From Fimiplasma intestinipullorum (lineage in GTDB: Bacteria; Bacillota_I; Bacilli_A; Erysipelotrichales; Coprobacillaceae): 9,739 nt of DNA. Where the stretch lies: positions 1 to 9,739 of the forward strand of contig DVMJ01000026.1 of the NCBI GenBank assembly GCA_018715065.1, written 5' to 3'. Within the stretch, counting starts at the first letter, position 1; each line of letters opens with the position of its first letter. A program made the translations under genes and the position numbers. The notes beneath the pieces were generated by a model. It saw nothing but the letters and a program-made list of their open reading frames with translations. It was not told where the DNA came from and searched no databases. Positions 1 to 6,670 of this stretch are shown here, piece after piece.

Positions 1-18
1 AACATCATTACAGAATAA

Positions 19-73
19 AGAGAGCGCTTTGAACAGGTTAGCCGAAATCCTTGCTAACTAAGCGTTCTCTTTT
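19..73. terminator. Large nested stem-loop, probable terminator of a gene beyond the left edge
   Basis: Bases 19-29 (AGAGAGCGCTT) pair with 60-70 (AAGCGTTCTCT) over 11 positions with one G-T wobble. Inside, GTTAGC at 37-42 pairs perfectly with GCTAAC at 53-58. A short T-run follows on the plus strand (70-73), with a second T-run at about 82-87. On the minus strand the stem is followed by TTTATT, so it could work in both directions. The likeliest role is a Rho-independent terminator for a plus-strand gene left of the window. It is longer than the other terminators here, so a structured RNA is an alternative. Confidence 0.55.
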
Positions 74-470
74 CTGTACTCTTTTTTATCTAAGGTTATT
101 TACCTTCTTTATCGGTGAATAGTAACAAAAAGACCACGCCATCTCAAAACGGACAAGAAAGTCATCTATCCCCGAAGAATAAAACAAGCTAAAAAGCAAG
201 AGGAAAGACAGATCAAAGCGCATATCCTGCTATCTTCTTTCCATTTTTCTATGAGTCAGCCGCTTGCACCATACACAATTCATTCATGGTATAGTTTAAA
301 ATGGTTAGAAACAAACAAGAATCATCCTATCCTTTGTGTGTACGCAAGTAGCAACACTTCACGCCAAAAGGACAGGAATCCAAAGAAAACGATTGATTTT
401 TAGAAACAAATCCGTTTTTCAATCCGCGTAATGATGGTAATCCGTATACTCTTGAGTGAATTGTGAATGG

Positions 471-502
471 TAAAAGAAAAGAAGCCTGCATGTACAGGCT
501 TC
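471..502 (-). terminator. Rho-independent terminator of the murF-ddl operon
   Basis: An 8-bp perfect stem, GAAGCCTG at 481-488 with CAGGCTTC at 495-502, encloses a 6-base loop. Read on the minus strand, it is followed by a T-rich tail (CTTTTCTTTTA, complement of 471-480). It lies about 80 bases past the ddl stop codon with no gene between, so it most likely ends the murF-ddl transcript. Confidence 0.75.
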
Positions 503-580
503 ACATGTTAGGGAGATAATTACGATGATTTTCACATCACAATCATATCTTACCTGGTTTATTTGAATTAAATATGAATT

Positions 581-1621
581 CTAGTGAATTTCTAAAGCAA
601 GTTCAATCAAACGATCCAGCAGTTCGCTATACGTCATCCCGGCATGGATCCAAAGCTGCGGATACATCGAGATATTGGTAAAGCCAGGCATCGTATTGAT
701 CTCATTTAAATAGATCGCACCTGTCTGCTTATCCAGGAAAAAGTCCACTCTGGATAAGCCGTGACCATCGATTGCCTGGAAAGCGCGCAAAGCGTATTGA
801 CGGATCTTTTCCTGAATCGCCTGATCAACAAGCGCCGGAATACAAGTCTTACTTTCTTCATCTTCATACTTGGACTCAAAAGTATAGAACTCACCATGTG
901 GCATGATCTGTCCGACCGCACTCACCTGAGGATCATCGTTTCCCAGAACTGCGGTCTCCAGCTCGATACAATCAATACTCTTTTCCACGACGATCTTGTG
1001 GTCATACCGACTGGCTGCTTCTAGTTTTTCTACAAGGTCTTGCTTACTTGTCGCCTGATAGACACCCACAGAAGAACCGGAGTTAGAAGGTTTCACAAAG
1101 ACAGGAAGTCCTAACTTTTCGACAATATAGTCTGCATAATGAGTGTGTTCGTTCATCATGTCATCGACCACCACGAAACGACCGTCGATACGCTTTTTGA
1201 CATAAAGAGAAGGTACCTGCGGAATTCCGGCCTGTTCGAAAATTTTCTTAGTAAAGATCTTATCCATGGCCAGGCTTGATCCTAATACGCGGCAACCAAC
1301 GTAAGGGACTTGAGAAAGTTCAAACAATCCCTGGATCGTACCGTCTTCGCCATAAAGACCATGTAAGACAGGGAAGATCACATCCTGACGTTTCAATAAA
1401 GCATACACATCATGCACTGGTGTGGCTTCTGCCAGCCAATCCTCACTTGTAAAGTCAGATACCTGATCTGACAAAAGATACCAGTCACCCTTTTGATCGA
1501 TGCCGGCAACCGTAATCACATACTTCTGAACATCCAGTTCACGATATACAGAAGTCCCTGACATCCTTGAAATAGTATGTTCGGTCGACTGACCGCCTAC
1601 GACTAACAGTAATTTTTTCAT
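581..1621 (-). CDS. ddl: D-alanine--D-alanine ligase
   Basis: The 346-residue product joins two D-alanines with ATP in the cytoplasm, making the dipeptide that ends the peptidoglycan stem peptide. It has the usual family length and ATP-grasp layout. Visible motifs are the N-terminal GGQSTEH (7-15, Glu14 expected to contact the first D-Ala), HGxxGEDGTIQG (87-98), VKPSNSGSSVGV (176-187), RVDFF (291-295) and NEINTMPGFT (306-315). The omega-loop segment FYTFESKY (245-252) keeps the Lys-Tyr pair typical of D-Ala-D-Ala enzymes and lacks the His of VanA-type D-lactate ligases. D-Ala-D-Ser activity cannot be excluded from sequence alone. The ATG at 1621 overlaps the murF TGA by 4 bases (ATGA). A GAAGGAG ribosome binding site lies 8 bases upstream inside murF, so translation is probably coupled to MurF. 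Confidence 0.95.
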   Translation of the reverse strand: MKKLLLVVGGQSTEHTISRMSGTSVYRELDVQKYVITVAGIDQKGDWYLLSDQVSDFTSEDWLAEATPVHDVYALLKRQDVIFPVLHGLYGEDGTIQGLFELSQVPYVGCRVLGSSLAMDKIFTKKIFEQAGIPQVPSLYVKKRIDGRFVVVDDMMNEHTHYADYIVEKLGLPVFVKPSNSGSSVGVYQATSKQDLVEKLEAASRYDHKIVVEKSIDCIELETAVLGNDDPQVSAVGQIMPHGEFYTFESKYEDEESKTCIPALVDQAIQEKIRQYALRAFQAIDGHGLSRVDFFLDKQTGAIYLNEINTMPGFTNISMYPQLWIHAGMTYSELLDRLIELALEIH

Positions 1622-2961
1622 GCTTTTATCTCCTTCAAATCATTAATGATCTCTTTTAAATGCATCGCATTGGAACCCTTGACCAATATCACATCGCCCG
1701 GTGCCAGATTTTCTCTTAAAAAAGCACTGGCACTGGCATTATCCATAAATCCTTTTTTATGTTTGACCTCACTGGCCCCTTCTAAAATCGCTTGGGCTTC
1801 TTTTCCAACCGTAATCAACAGATCGACCTTCGCTTCATTACAAGCCTGTCCTGCCTGATAATGCAGCGCCTGGGAATACTCACCCAGTTCAAGCATGTCG
1901 GCTAGAACAGCAATCTTACGCCCCGATTGCTGACCAAGAACTGCCAGGCTGGACACCATCGAATCGAGATTGGCATTATAAGACCCATCAATCAAGGTCA
2001 TTTGACCCGGTAACGCTTCGAAATCCATACGTTTTTTTGTCAGTTCAAAATGGGCCAATGCCTGTTGGATCTTTTCCAAAGGAATTCCCAGGCATTCCCC
2101 GACAGCAATCGCACTCAAGGCATTTAAAATAAAATGCTCGCCTGGAACCGGAATGTCAAAACGAACTCCCGCATAAACAAAGTGAGATCCATCATTGCCA
2201 AGCTGAATCTCTGTTGCCTGTATCAGAGCAGGTTGATGAATTCCAAATGTCTTGATCTGGTAGGCAATCTTTCCATGATGTTCAACCATCCAGGCCAATT
2301 TATCGTTGTCCTGATTAACGATCAGCACCCCATTGTCTTTCAGACCATTCACAATTTCCATCTTCGCTTCTAATATCTTATCACGACTGCCTAAGTTTCC
2401 AATATGGGCCGTCCCCACATTGGTGATCACCGCAATATCCGGATTCGCGATTCGACTTAATAAATCAATCTCGCCTAAATGATTCATGCCCATTTCTAAA
2501 ACCATCGCTTCTTCATCACGATAGCGTAAGATGGTTAGCGGCAAACCAATATCATTATTGTAATTACCTTCTGTTTTTAGCGTTCGGTACTGACTGGCCA
2601 CCACAGCCCCGATCATATCGCGTGTACTTGTCTTTCCCACGCTGCCGGTCACAGCGACGACTGGTACGCCTGCTTTCACCACGACTGCATGAGCCAGCTT
2701 CTGTAATGCCACTTTGGTATCGGCCACATAAATCAAATTGGCTCCTTGTACCTCACGCGAAGAAGTCAGGCTCGCCTTCGCTCCCACTTCAAACGCTTTG
2801 GTAATAAACGCATGTCCATCAAAATTTTCTCCCTTAATCGGAATATATAAAGCGCCTGGCTGTAAAGTTCGGGTATCCGTTGAAAAAGAACGAACCTCTG
2901 TTTGCGGATCCCCATTTAATAATTCTCCTTCACAAGCCCGAACGATTTCATCAAGTTTCAT
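1618..2961 (-). CDS. murF: UDP-N-acetylmuramoyl-tripeptide--D-alanyl-D-alanine ligase
   Basis: MurF adds the D-Ala-D-Ala dipeptide to the UDP-MurNAc-tripeptide with ATP, the last cytoplasmic step of the muropeptide precursor. The 447-residue protein has the N-terminal Mur domain (STDTRTLQPGALYIPIKGENFDGH, in part at 27-50), the P-loop TGSVGKTST (105-113), YNNDIGLPLT (134-143), EMGMNHLGEI (156-165), the lysine of EAKMEI expected to be carbamylated (Lys200), and the C-terminal SYNANLDSM (327-335). I chose the ATG at 2961. It has AAGGAGGA six bases upstream and an extended -10 box about 30 bases upstream. The longer in-frame start at 3069 would lie upstream of that promoter and adds 36 residues unlike any MurF. 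One oddity is that DG precedes SYNAN where the family usually has DD. It overlaps ddl by 4 bases and is the first gene of the operon. Confidence 0.95.
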   Translation of the reverse strand: MKLDEIVRACEGELLNGDPQTEVRSFSTDTRTLQPGALYIPIKGENFDGHAFITKAFEVGAKASLTSSREVQGANLIYVADTKVALQKLAHAVVVKAGVPVVAVTGSVGKTSTRDMIGAVVASQYRTLKTEGNYNNDIGLPLTILRYRDEEAMVLEMGMNHLGEIDLLSRIANPDIAVITNVGTAHIGNLGSRDKILEAKMEIVNGLKDNGVLIVNQDNDKLAWMVEHHGKIAYQIKTFGIHQPALIQATEIQLGNDGSHFVYAGVRFDIPVPGEHFILNALSAIAVGECLGIPLEKIQQALAHFELTKKRMDFEALPGQMTLIDGSYNANLDSMVSSLAVLGQQSGRKIAVLADMLELGEYSQALHYQAGQACNEAKVDLLITVGKEAQAILEGASEVKHKKGFMDNASASAFLRENLAPGDVILVKGSNAMHLKEIINDLKEIKA

Positions 2962-2967
2962 GAAAAG

Positions 2968-2975
2968 TCCTCCTT
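2968..2975 (-). promoter_or_regulatory. Ribosome binding site fixing the murF start
   Basis: The minus strand reads AAGGAGGA here, a near-perfect Shine-Dalgarno sequence six bases before the ATG at 2961. No comparable site precedes the upstream in-frame ATG at 3069, so this decides the start. Confidence 0.85.
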
Positions 2976-2991
2976 GCCTATTTGCGATAGT

Positions 2992-3000
2992 ATTATAGCA
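2992..3000 (-). promoter_or_regulatory. Extended -10 promoter of murF-ddl
   Basis: On the minus strand the sequence is TGCTATAAT, a perfect TATAAT with the TGn extension. The hexamer at -35 spacing (TGGTGT) is poor, as often found with extended -10 promoters. A transcript would start near 2985, giving a leader of about 25 bases. Confidence 0.65.
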
Positions 3001-3082
3001 CAATTCCGAAATACACACCACTTTTGATCCGGTATCTTTAGGCAATTTTGGAGAAGATTTTATTTTCATCTGTAAAAAGGGG

Positions 3083-3111
3083 TTTCAACCACGCTTAAAA
3101 AGGAGTAAAAT
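3083..3111 (+). promoter_or_regulatory. Possible promoter of the MATE transporter gene
   Basis: TAAAAT at 3106-3111 is a plausible -10 box, with TTTCAA at 3083-3088 as a weak -35 at 17-base spacing. It lies about 28 bases before the coding start, which is suitable, but only three of six -35 positions match consensus. It is divergent from the murF promoter. Confidence 0.35.
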
Positions 3112-3138
3112 AAAGCTATCAGTCAAAAAGGGAAAGGG

Positions 3139-4503
3139 ATGAATGTAATGAAAGAAAATTCCATGACTTCCGGGAATATTCTTAAACAGCTGATCTGGTT
3201 CAGTATTCCGCTTTTACTGGGAAACCTTTTCCAGCAGCTGTACAACACGGTAGACAGTGTCATCGTTGGAAACTTTGTTGGTAAGAGTGCACTTGCTGCC
3301 GTAGGTGCTTCGGCTCCTATTATTAATATGCTGGTTGGTTTCTTTATGGGACTGGCTACAGGCGCCAGCGTCGTTATTTCGCAATATTATGGTGCCAAAG
3401 ATGAAAAACGTTTGCATGATGCGGTTCATACGTCCATGGCTTTAACGATTGTTGTCGGTATCGTCATGACCGTGATCGGATCTGTGCTTTCACCTTTGAT
3501 GGTGTCTTTGATTGGAACACCGCAGGATGTATTCGACAACGCCACCCTCTACCTGCAGATCTATTTCTATGGTGTTTTAGGCCTGATGGTCTATAACATG
3601 GGATCCGGTATTTTACGCGCTGTCGGTGATGCAAAACGACCATTATACTTTTTGATTCTTTCCAGCGTGATCAATATCGTACTGGACTATGCTTTTGTGG
3701 TCTATTTTGGAATGGGGATTGCCGGCGTTGCCTGGGCAACCTTGATTGCGCAATGTACCAGTGCCATTCTGGTCATGATTCTTTTGATCCGTACCAAAGA
3801 ACCCTACCGTATTAATTTAAAAGATCTAAAAATGAACAAAGAAATGCTGAAAAAGGTGGTTGCCATTGGACTTCCTTCCGGTATCCAGCAATCCATCGTT
3901 TCCTTCTCCAATGTCATCGTCCAATCTTACATTAATGGCTTTGGCTCAGGCGCAATGGCCGGCAACTCCGCCTGGACAAAGATCGACTCCTTTATTATGC
4001 TGCCAATGCAAAGCTTTGGCTTAGCAGCAACGACCTTCACCGGTCAGAACCTGGGAGCCAAGCAGCCGGAACGTGCCCAAAAAGGCGCTCGGACAGCGCT
4101 CTGGCTTTCGATCAGTGTTACGATTTTTCTATCGATCTTAGTCTTCTTGAATGGCACGACCTTGCTGAATATCTTCTCATCGGACGAAGAAGTCCATTAT
4201 TATGGAAACCTCTTGATGAATACTTATATTCCCGGCTATCTTTTCCTATGTATGGTTCAGATTTTTGCCGGTGTCCTGCGCGGAGCAGGCGAAGCTACAC
4301 CACCAATGGTAACAATGATCATGTGCTATGTGGTTGTCAGACAGATCTATCTGGCTGCTGTCTCTCACTTTGCACATAGTTTCATTCTGACCATGATGGG
4401 ATTTCCACTCACCTGGACACTCTGTGCCCTCCTGCTCTATCTGCACTATCGCAAGAAGACCTGGTTACATAGCTCAAAAATTGTGGAACATGAAGCAGCT
4501 TAG
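3139..4503 (+). CDS. MATE family efflux transporter
   Basis: The 454-residue protein is a multi-pass membrane transporter of the MATE family, which exports cationic drugs or metabolites in exchange for Na+ or H+. The length and 12 hydrophobic segments fit. Family landmarks are IPLLLGNLFQQLYNTVDSVI (27-46), GLATGASVVISQYYGA (74-89), and the two half-repeat signatures, ILRAVGDAKRPL in the first half and VLRGAGEATPPM in the second. The substrate cannot be told from sequence. ATG at 3139 and 3148 are both in frame; AAAGGG at 3133-3138 is better spaced for the second, so the true protein may be three residues shorter. The gene stands alone, divergent from murF and with its own terminator overlapping its stop codon. 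No linked regulator gene is visible. Confidence 0.92.
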   Translation: MNVMKENSMTSGNILKQLIWFSIPLLLGNLFQQLYNTVDSVIVGNFVGKSALAAVGASAPIINMLVGFFMGLATGASVVISQYYGAKDEKRLHDAVHTSMALTIVVGIVMTVIGSVLSPLMVSLIGTPQDVFDNATLYLQIYFYGVLGLMVYNMGSGILRAVGDAKRPLYFLILSSVINIVLDYAFVVYFGMGIAGVAWATLIAQCTSAILVMILLIRTKEPYRINLKDLKMNKEMLKKVVAIGLPSGIQQSIVSFSNVIVQSYINGFGSGAMAGNSAWTKIDSFIMLPMQSFGLAATTFTGQNLGAKQPERAQKGARTALWLSISVTIFLSILVFLNGTTLLNIFSSDEEVHYYGNLLMNTYIPGYLFLCMVQIFAGVLRGAGEATPPMVTMIMCYVVVRQIYLAAVSHFAHSFILTMMGFPLTWTLCALLLYLHYRKKTWLHSSKIVEHEAA

Positions 4504-4519
4504 GGCTGCTTTTTGTTTT
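4493..4519 (+). terminator. Terminator of the MATE gene
   Basis: AAGCAGC at 4493-4499 pairs with GCTGCTT at 4505-4511 around a 5-base loop, followed by a T-run interrupted by one G. The TAG stop codon of the transporter sits inside the loop, so the last codons of the gene form the 5' arm of the hairpin. Confidence 0.85.
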
Positions 4520-4523
4520 CAAG

Positions 4524-4549
4524 AAAAAAGATCCGTCTGAAAACGGATC
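4524..4549 (-). terminator. Terminator of the phosphatase-ispF operon
   Basis: GATCCGT at 4530-4536 pairs with ACGGATC at 4543-4549 around a 6-base loop. Read on the minus strand, the stem is followed by six T. It begins about 10 bases past the ispF stop codon and sits five bases from the convergent MATE terminator, so each operon has its own stop. Confidence 0.85.
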
Positions 4550-4559
4550 CTGATGAAGT

Positions 4560-5033
4560 CTAAACTTCCTCTAAAAGGCAGACAGCCAGCGCGACCATGC
4601 CTTCTTCATGACCGACAAACCCCATTTTCTCGCCACGTGTCGCTTTGATGTTGATGCGGCTTTCTTCCGTCTTCAGACAGGCAGCGATATTTTTTTTCAT
4701 TTGTCCGATATGACCAGCCATCTTGGGTCTTTCAGCCAGGATCGTCGCATCAATGTTCCCAATACGATAATGCGCTGCTTCCATTAATGAGGCTGTCTTG
4801 GCCAGCAGGGTCATCGAAGAGATTCCTTTATATTGTGGATCCGTATCCGGAAAATGCTTCCCCAGATCGCCAAGACCTAAGGCACCAATGATGGACTCCA
4901 TGATCGCATGGACGAGCACATCGGCATCGCTATGTCCCAATAACCCTTTTTCATGCGGAATCTCAACGCCCCCTAAGATCAAAGGCCGTCCTTCCACCAA
5001 CTGATGAATATCCACTGATTGTCCAATTCTCAT
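4560..5033 (-). CDS. ispF: 2-C-methyl-D-erythritol 2,4-cyclodiphosphate synthase
   Basis: IspF cyclises CDP-ME 2-phosphate to MEcPP with release of CMP, the fifth step of the non-mevalonate (MEP) isoprenoid pathway, as a cytoplasmic trimer. The 157-residue product has normal length. With the start chosen here, the metal ligands fall at Asp8, His10 (SVDIH) and His42 (GHSDAD), the same numbers as in E. coli IspF. PDTDP, AERPKM and KATRGEKMGFVG are also family motifs. An ATG one codon upstream (5036) is possible. I prefer 5033 because the GGAGG is seven bases away instead of four and the family typically begins MRIG. The start codon overlaps the stop of the upstream phosphatase gene (ATGATGA), so translation is probably coupled. 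No ispD lies beside it in this window, although ispD and ispF are often neighbours or fused. Confidence 0.95.
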   Translation of the reverse strand: MRIGQSVDIHQLVEGRPLILGGVEIPHEKGLLGHSDADVLVHAIMESIIGALGLGDLGKHFPDTDPQYKGISSMTLLAKTASLMEAAHYRIGNIDATILAERPKMAGHIGQMKKNIAACLKTEESRINIKATRGEKMGFVGHEEGMVALAVCLLEEV

Positions 5034-5650
5034 CATACTTCCTCCTTTGCCATGGTCGTGTCATTGAAAAAATGGATTGCATAACCCGCTTCGGGTGTAT
5101 AAGTGACCATCGATACACTGCCGTTACCTAGACCTTCCTTGGCCATCCGACTGGCCATTTGGGCATCCTGATTCAGCATGCCCAAAGCCTGTTTGAGCCA
5201 CATGCCGTGTCCTGTCACTAAAATCACTTCATCCTGATAAGTCGCGGTCAATTCATCAAAGAATGAAGTAATGCGGCTTGCCACCATCGCTTCATTCTCA
5301 CCCCCGGCATCGACCCAACCAACTTCCAGGATCTTTTCAAAAGGCATGTTTCGGTCCTCCCATAAGACCGCATTTTTGTCACCCTCGTATGAACCAAAAT
5401 TCATCTCCATCAACCGTCGATCCAGTTTAGGCTGAAGGTGGTGATACGCATTGATCGCCTCGCCCGTATCCACCGCACGCAAGCTAGGTGAACTGAACCA
5501 CTGGGTAAAGGCAACCTGACGAAGATGTGAAGCGACATTTTGTGCCTGCTTTTGTCCCAGTTTCGTCAAAGGCGAATCACAAACCCCCTGCACCATATCT
5601 TTCTCATTAAATAACGTTTGTCCATGTCTGACTAAATAAATTTCCAGCAT
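5033..5650 (-). CDS. Histidine phosphatase family protein (phosphoglycerate mutase-like)
   Basis: This 205-residue cytoplasmic enzyme belongs to the histidine phosphatase superfamily, which moves phosphate through a phosphohistidine. The catalytic LVRHGQT lies at 6-12 with nucleophile His9. SSPSLRAVDT (53-62) supplies the second arginine, MEMNFGSYEG (81-90) the acid region, and VTGHGM (145-150) the second catalytic His148. These proteins range from true phosphoglycerate mutases to broad-specificity phosphatases of sugar phosphates or nucleotides. At 205 residues and with this motif spacing, a phosphatase is more likely than a glycolytic mutase, but the substrate is unknown. GGGGGAG lies seven bases before the ATG and an extended -10 box lies about 24 bases upstream. 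It is first in an operon with ispF; the pairing gives no clear metabolic reason. Confidence 0.9.
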   Translation of the reverse strand: MLEIYLVRHGQTLFNEKDMVQGVCDSPLTKLGQKQAQNVASHLRQVAFTQWFSSPSLRAVDTGEAINAYHHLQPKLDRRLMEMNFGSYEGDKNAVLWEDRNMPFEKILEVGWVDAGGENEAMVASRITSFFDELTATYQDEVILVTGHGMWLKQALGMLNQDAQMASRMAKEGLGNGSVSMVTYTPEAGYAIHFFNDTTMAKEEV

Positions 5651-5673
5651 GCATTGCTCCCCCTTTTACTCCC

Positions 5674-5682
5674 ATTATAACA
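5674..5682 (-). promoter_or_regulatory. Extended -10 promoter of the phosphatase-ispF operon
   Basis: The minus strand reads TGTTATAAT, a perfect extended -10 box, about 24 bases before the phosphatase ATG. The -35 region (TTATCT at 18-base spacing) matches weakly. It is divergent from the rlmA promoter, with the two boxes about 50 bases apart. Confidence 0.65.
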
Positions 5683-5731
5683 GTTTTTCCTCTAGAAAGA
5701 TAACTTTTTTCTATTTAGGATCCGACAGCTG

Positions 5732-5740
5732 TGTTATAAT
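5732..5740 (+). promoter_or_regulatory. Extended -10 promoter of rlmA and the pseudouridine synthase gene
   Basis: The plus strand reads TGTTATAAT, identical to the divergent box at 5674-5682. No good -35 hexamer is present at 16-18 bases. Transcription would start near 5747 and leave a leader of about 100 bases before the rlmA ATG. Confidence 0.65.
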
Positions 5741-5746
5741 AGGCTG

Positions 5747-5848
5747 GACATCAAAAAATGCCGGCATCGGCACCTCATTTTGATGGATGGCATCCATGCC
5801 ATCCCATCAAACCATATTCTCAAAGTGTATTAAAGGAAGTGATCATCA
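5747..5848 (+). promoter_or_regulatory. Structured leader of rlmA with alternative pairings
   Basis: The leader can form a 15-bp hairpin at 5779-5811: TTTGATGG with CCATCAAA and ATGGCAT with ATGCCAT, with one bulged C and a CC tip. The 5' arm of that hairpin also matches the start of the leader, TTTTGATG at 5778-5785 against CATCAAAA at 5749-5756. The core TTGATG matches CATCAA a third time at 5844-5849, next to the rlmA start codon. A small stem TGCCG-GCAT-CGGCA lies at 5759-5772. These pairings exclude one another. This is what a translational switch would look like, though no known riboswitch class is recognised and the function is inferred. Confidence 0.45.
5833..5844 (+). promoter_or_regulatory. 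Extended ribosome binding site of rlmA
   Basis: AAGGAAGTGATC matches the extended complement of the 16S rRNA tail (AAGGAGGTGATC) at 11 of 12 positions and ends four bases before the ATG at 5849. Its length suggests strong initiation when the leader is open. Confidence 0.7.
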
Positions 5849-6670
5849 ATGCAAAAACTGGCTTGTCCTAAATGTCATGAACCCTTACATCTAGAAGGAA
5901 ATTCTTATTACTGCCCAAATCGTCATACCTACGATCTGGCCAAACGCAAATATTTGAATCTTTTGCTTAATCCAGATAAGAACTCAAATAACCCCGGTGA
6001 TAATAAGGATAGTCTCAACTGCCGCAAAGCCTTTTTAAACAAGGGCTATTATGACCCCATTTCAGATACCTTGAATCGTTATATCGCAGAACACAGCCAT
6101 CCTGACATGCAGATCCTGGATCTCGGTTGTGGAGAAGGCTATTATCTTGCGCGCATGAAGAAGATGCTGAACCATGAAGATTATACCTATTATGGTTTAG
6201 ATATCGCCAAAGATGCCATCATGATGGCCACTCAATATGACCGAAGTATTTACTGGCTGGTAGGCAATTCGAAAAATTTACCTCTCTTAGATCACAGCAT
6301 GGATGTGATCAGCTGTTTATTCACGGTCGTCAATGCTGGTGAGCTCGCTCGCGTCATCAAAAAAGACGGTTACATTATCCATGTCACGGCGAATCCACGC
6401 CATTTGATTGAAATCAAGGAACTGATCTATGATGAGATCCATGTGAAACCCGATACTTTCATCCGGCTGCCATTCCCGATCATCGACCAGTTTGATCTTG
6501 TTCAACCCATTCAGGTCACTAGCCATGAAGACTGCCTGAATCTCTTGAAAATGACGCCGCATTACTACCATATCAAAAAAGAACGGCGCGAAAATATCGA
6601 GCATATGCAGGAAATGACCATTACCATCGACATTCAATTCACCATTTATGGAGCTTTCCATGAAAGCTAG
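5849..6670 (+). CDS. rlmA: 23S rRNA (guanine-N1)-methyltransferase, RlmA type
   Basis: The 273-residue enzyme resembles RlmA, which uses S-adenosylmethionine to methylate N1 of a guanine in helix 35 of 23S rRNA (G745 for the RlmA-I group, G748 for RlmA-II/TlrB). An N-terminal zinc site is visible: Cys6, Cys9, Cys22 and His26 in CPKCHEPL and YYCPNRHTYD. Then come the family segments KRKYLNLLLN (32-41) and NPGDNKDSLNCRKAFL (48-63), SAM motif I ILDLGCGEGYY (89-99), and ANPRHLIEIKELIYDEIH (181-198), a hallmark of RlmA. RlmA-II/TlrB members can affect macrolide sensitivity; the subgroup cannot be assigned here. The gene heads a two-gene operon and overlaps the pseudouridine synthase gene by 11 bases. 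Its structured leader suggests regulated expression. Confidence 0.9.
   Translation: MQKLACPKCHEPLHLEGNSYYCPNRHTYDLAKRKYLNLLLNPDKNSNNPGDNKDSLNCRKAFLNKGYYDPISDTLNRYIAEHSHPDMQILDLGCGEGYYLARMKKMLNHEDYTYYGLDIAKDAIMMATQYDRSIYWLVGNSKNLPLLDHSMDVISCLFTVVNAGELARVIKKDGYIIHVTANPRHLIEIKELIYDEIHVKPDTFIRLPFPIIDQFDLVQPIQVTSHEDCLNLLKMTPHYYHIKKERRENIEHMQEMTITIDIQFTIYGAFHES

Larger units (their letters stand above)
1..580. other. Intergenic region without a credible gene
   Basis: I find no reading frame with a plausible start, ribosome binding site and recognisable product in this 580-base stretch. It holds a long nested stem-loop at 19-70 and the probable terminator of the murF-ddl operon at 471-502. The middle, about 110-470, is AT-rich. 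It has a few weak inverted repeats (for example GATTGA at 390-395 with TCAATC at 419-424) and a possible -10-like TATAGT or TAAAAT around 291-302, none strong enough to call a promoter or an RNA gene. Nothing here resembles a tRNA or a CRISPR array. It may contain an unrecognised small RNA or the decayed remains of a gene. Confidence 0.6.

Noticed and set aside
564..591. Three GAATT motifs spaced by 10-11 bases
   Set aside because: The motifs are short and lie in AT-rich DNA at the end of ddl; there is no matching regulator or conserved flanking sequence to support operators.
2962..3069. N-terminal extension of MurF by 36 residues
   Set aside because: The extension would begin upstream of the extended -10 box, lacks a ribosome binding site and does not resemble MurF; the start at 2961 has a near-perfect site.
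5779..5811. Rho-independent terminator upstream of rlmA (transcription attenuator)
   Set aside because: The hairpin is strong but no T-run follows on the plus strand, so a transcription-termination role is unlikely; a translational effect is more plausible.
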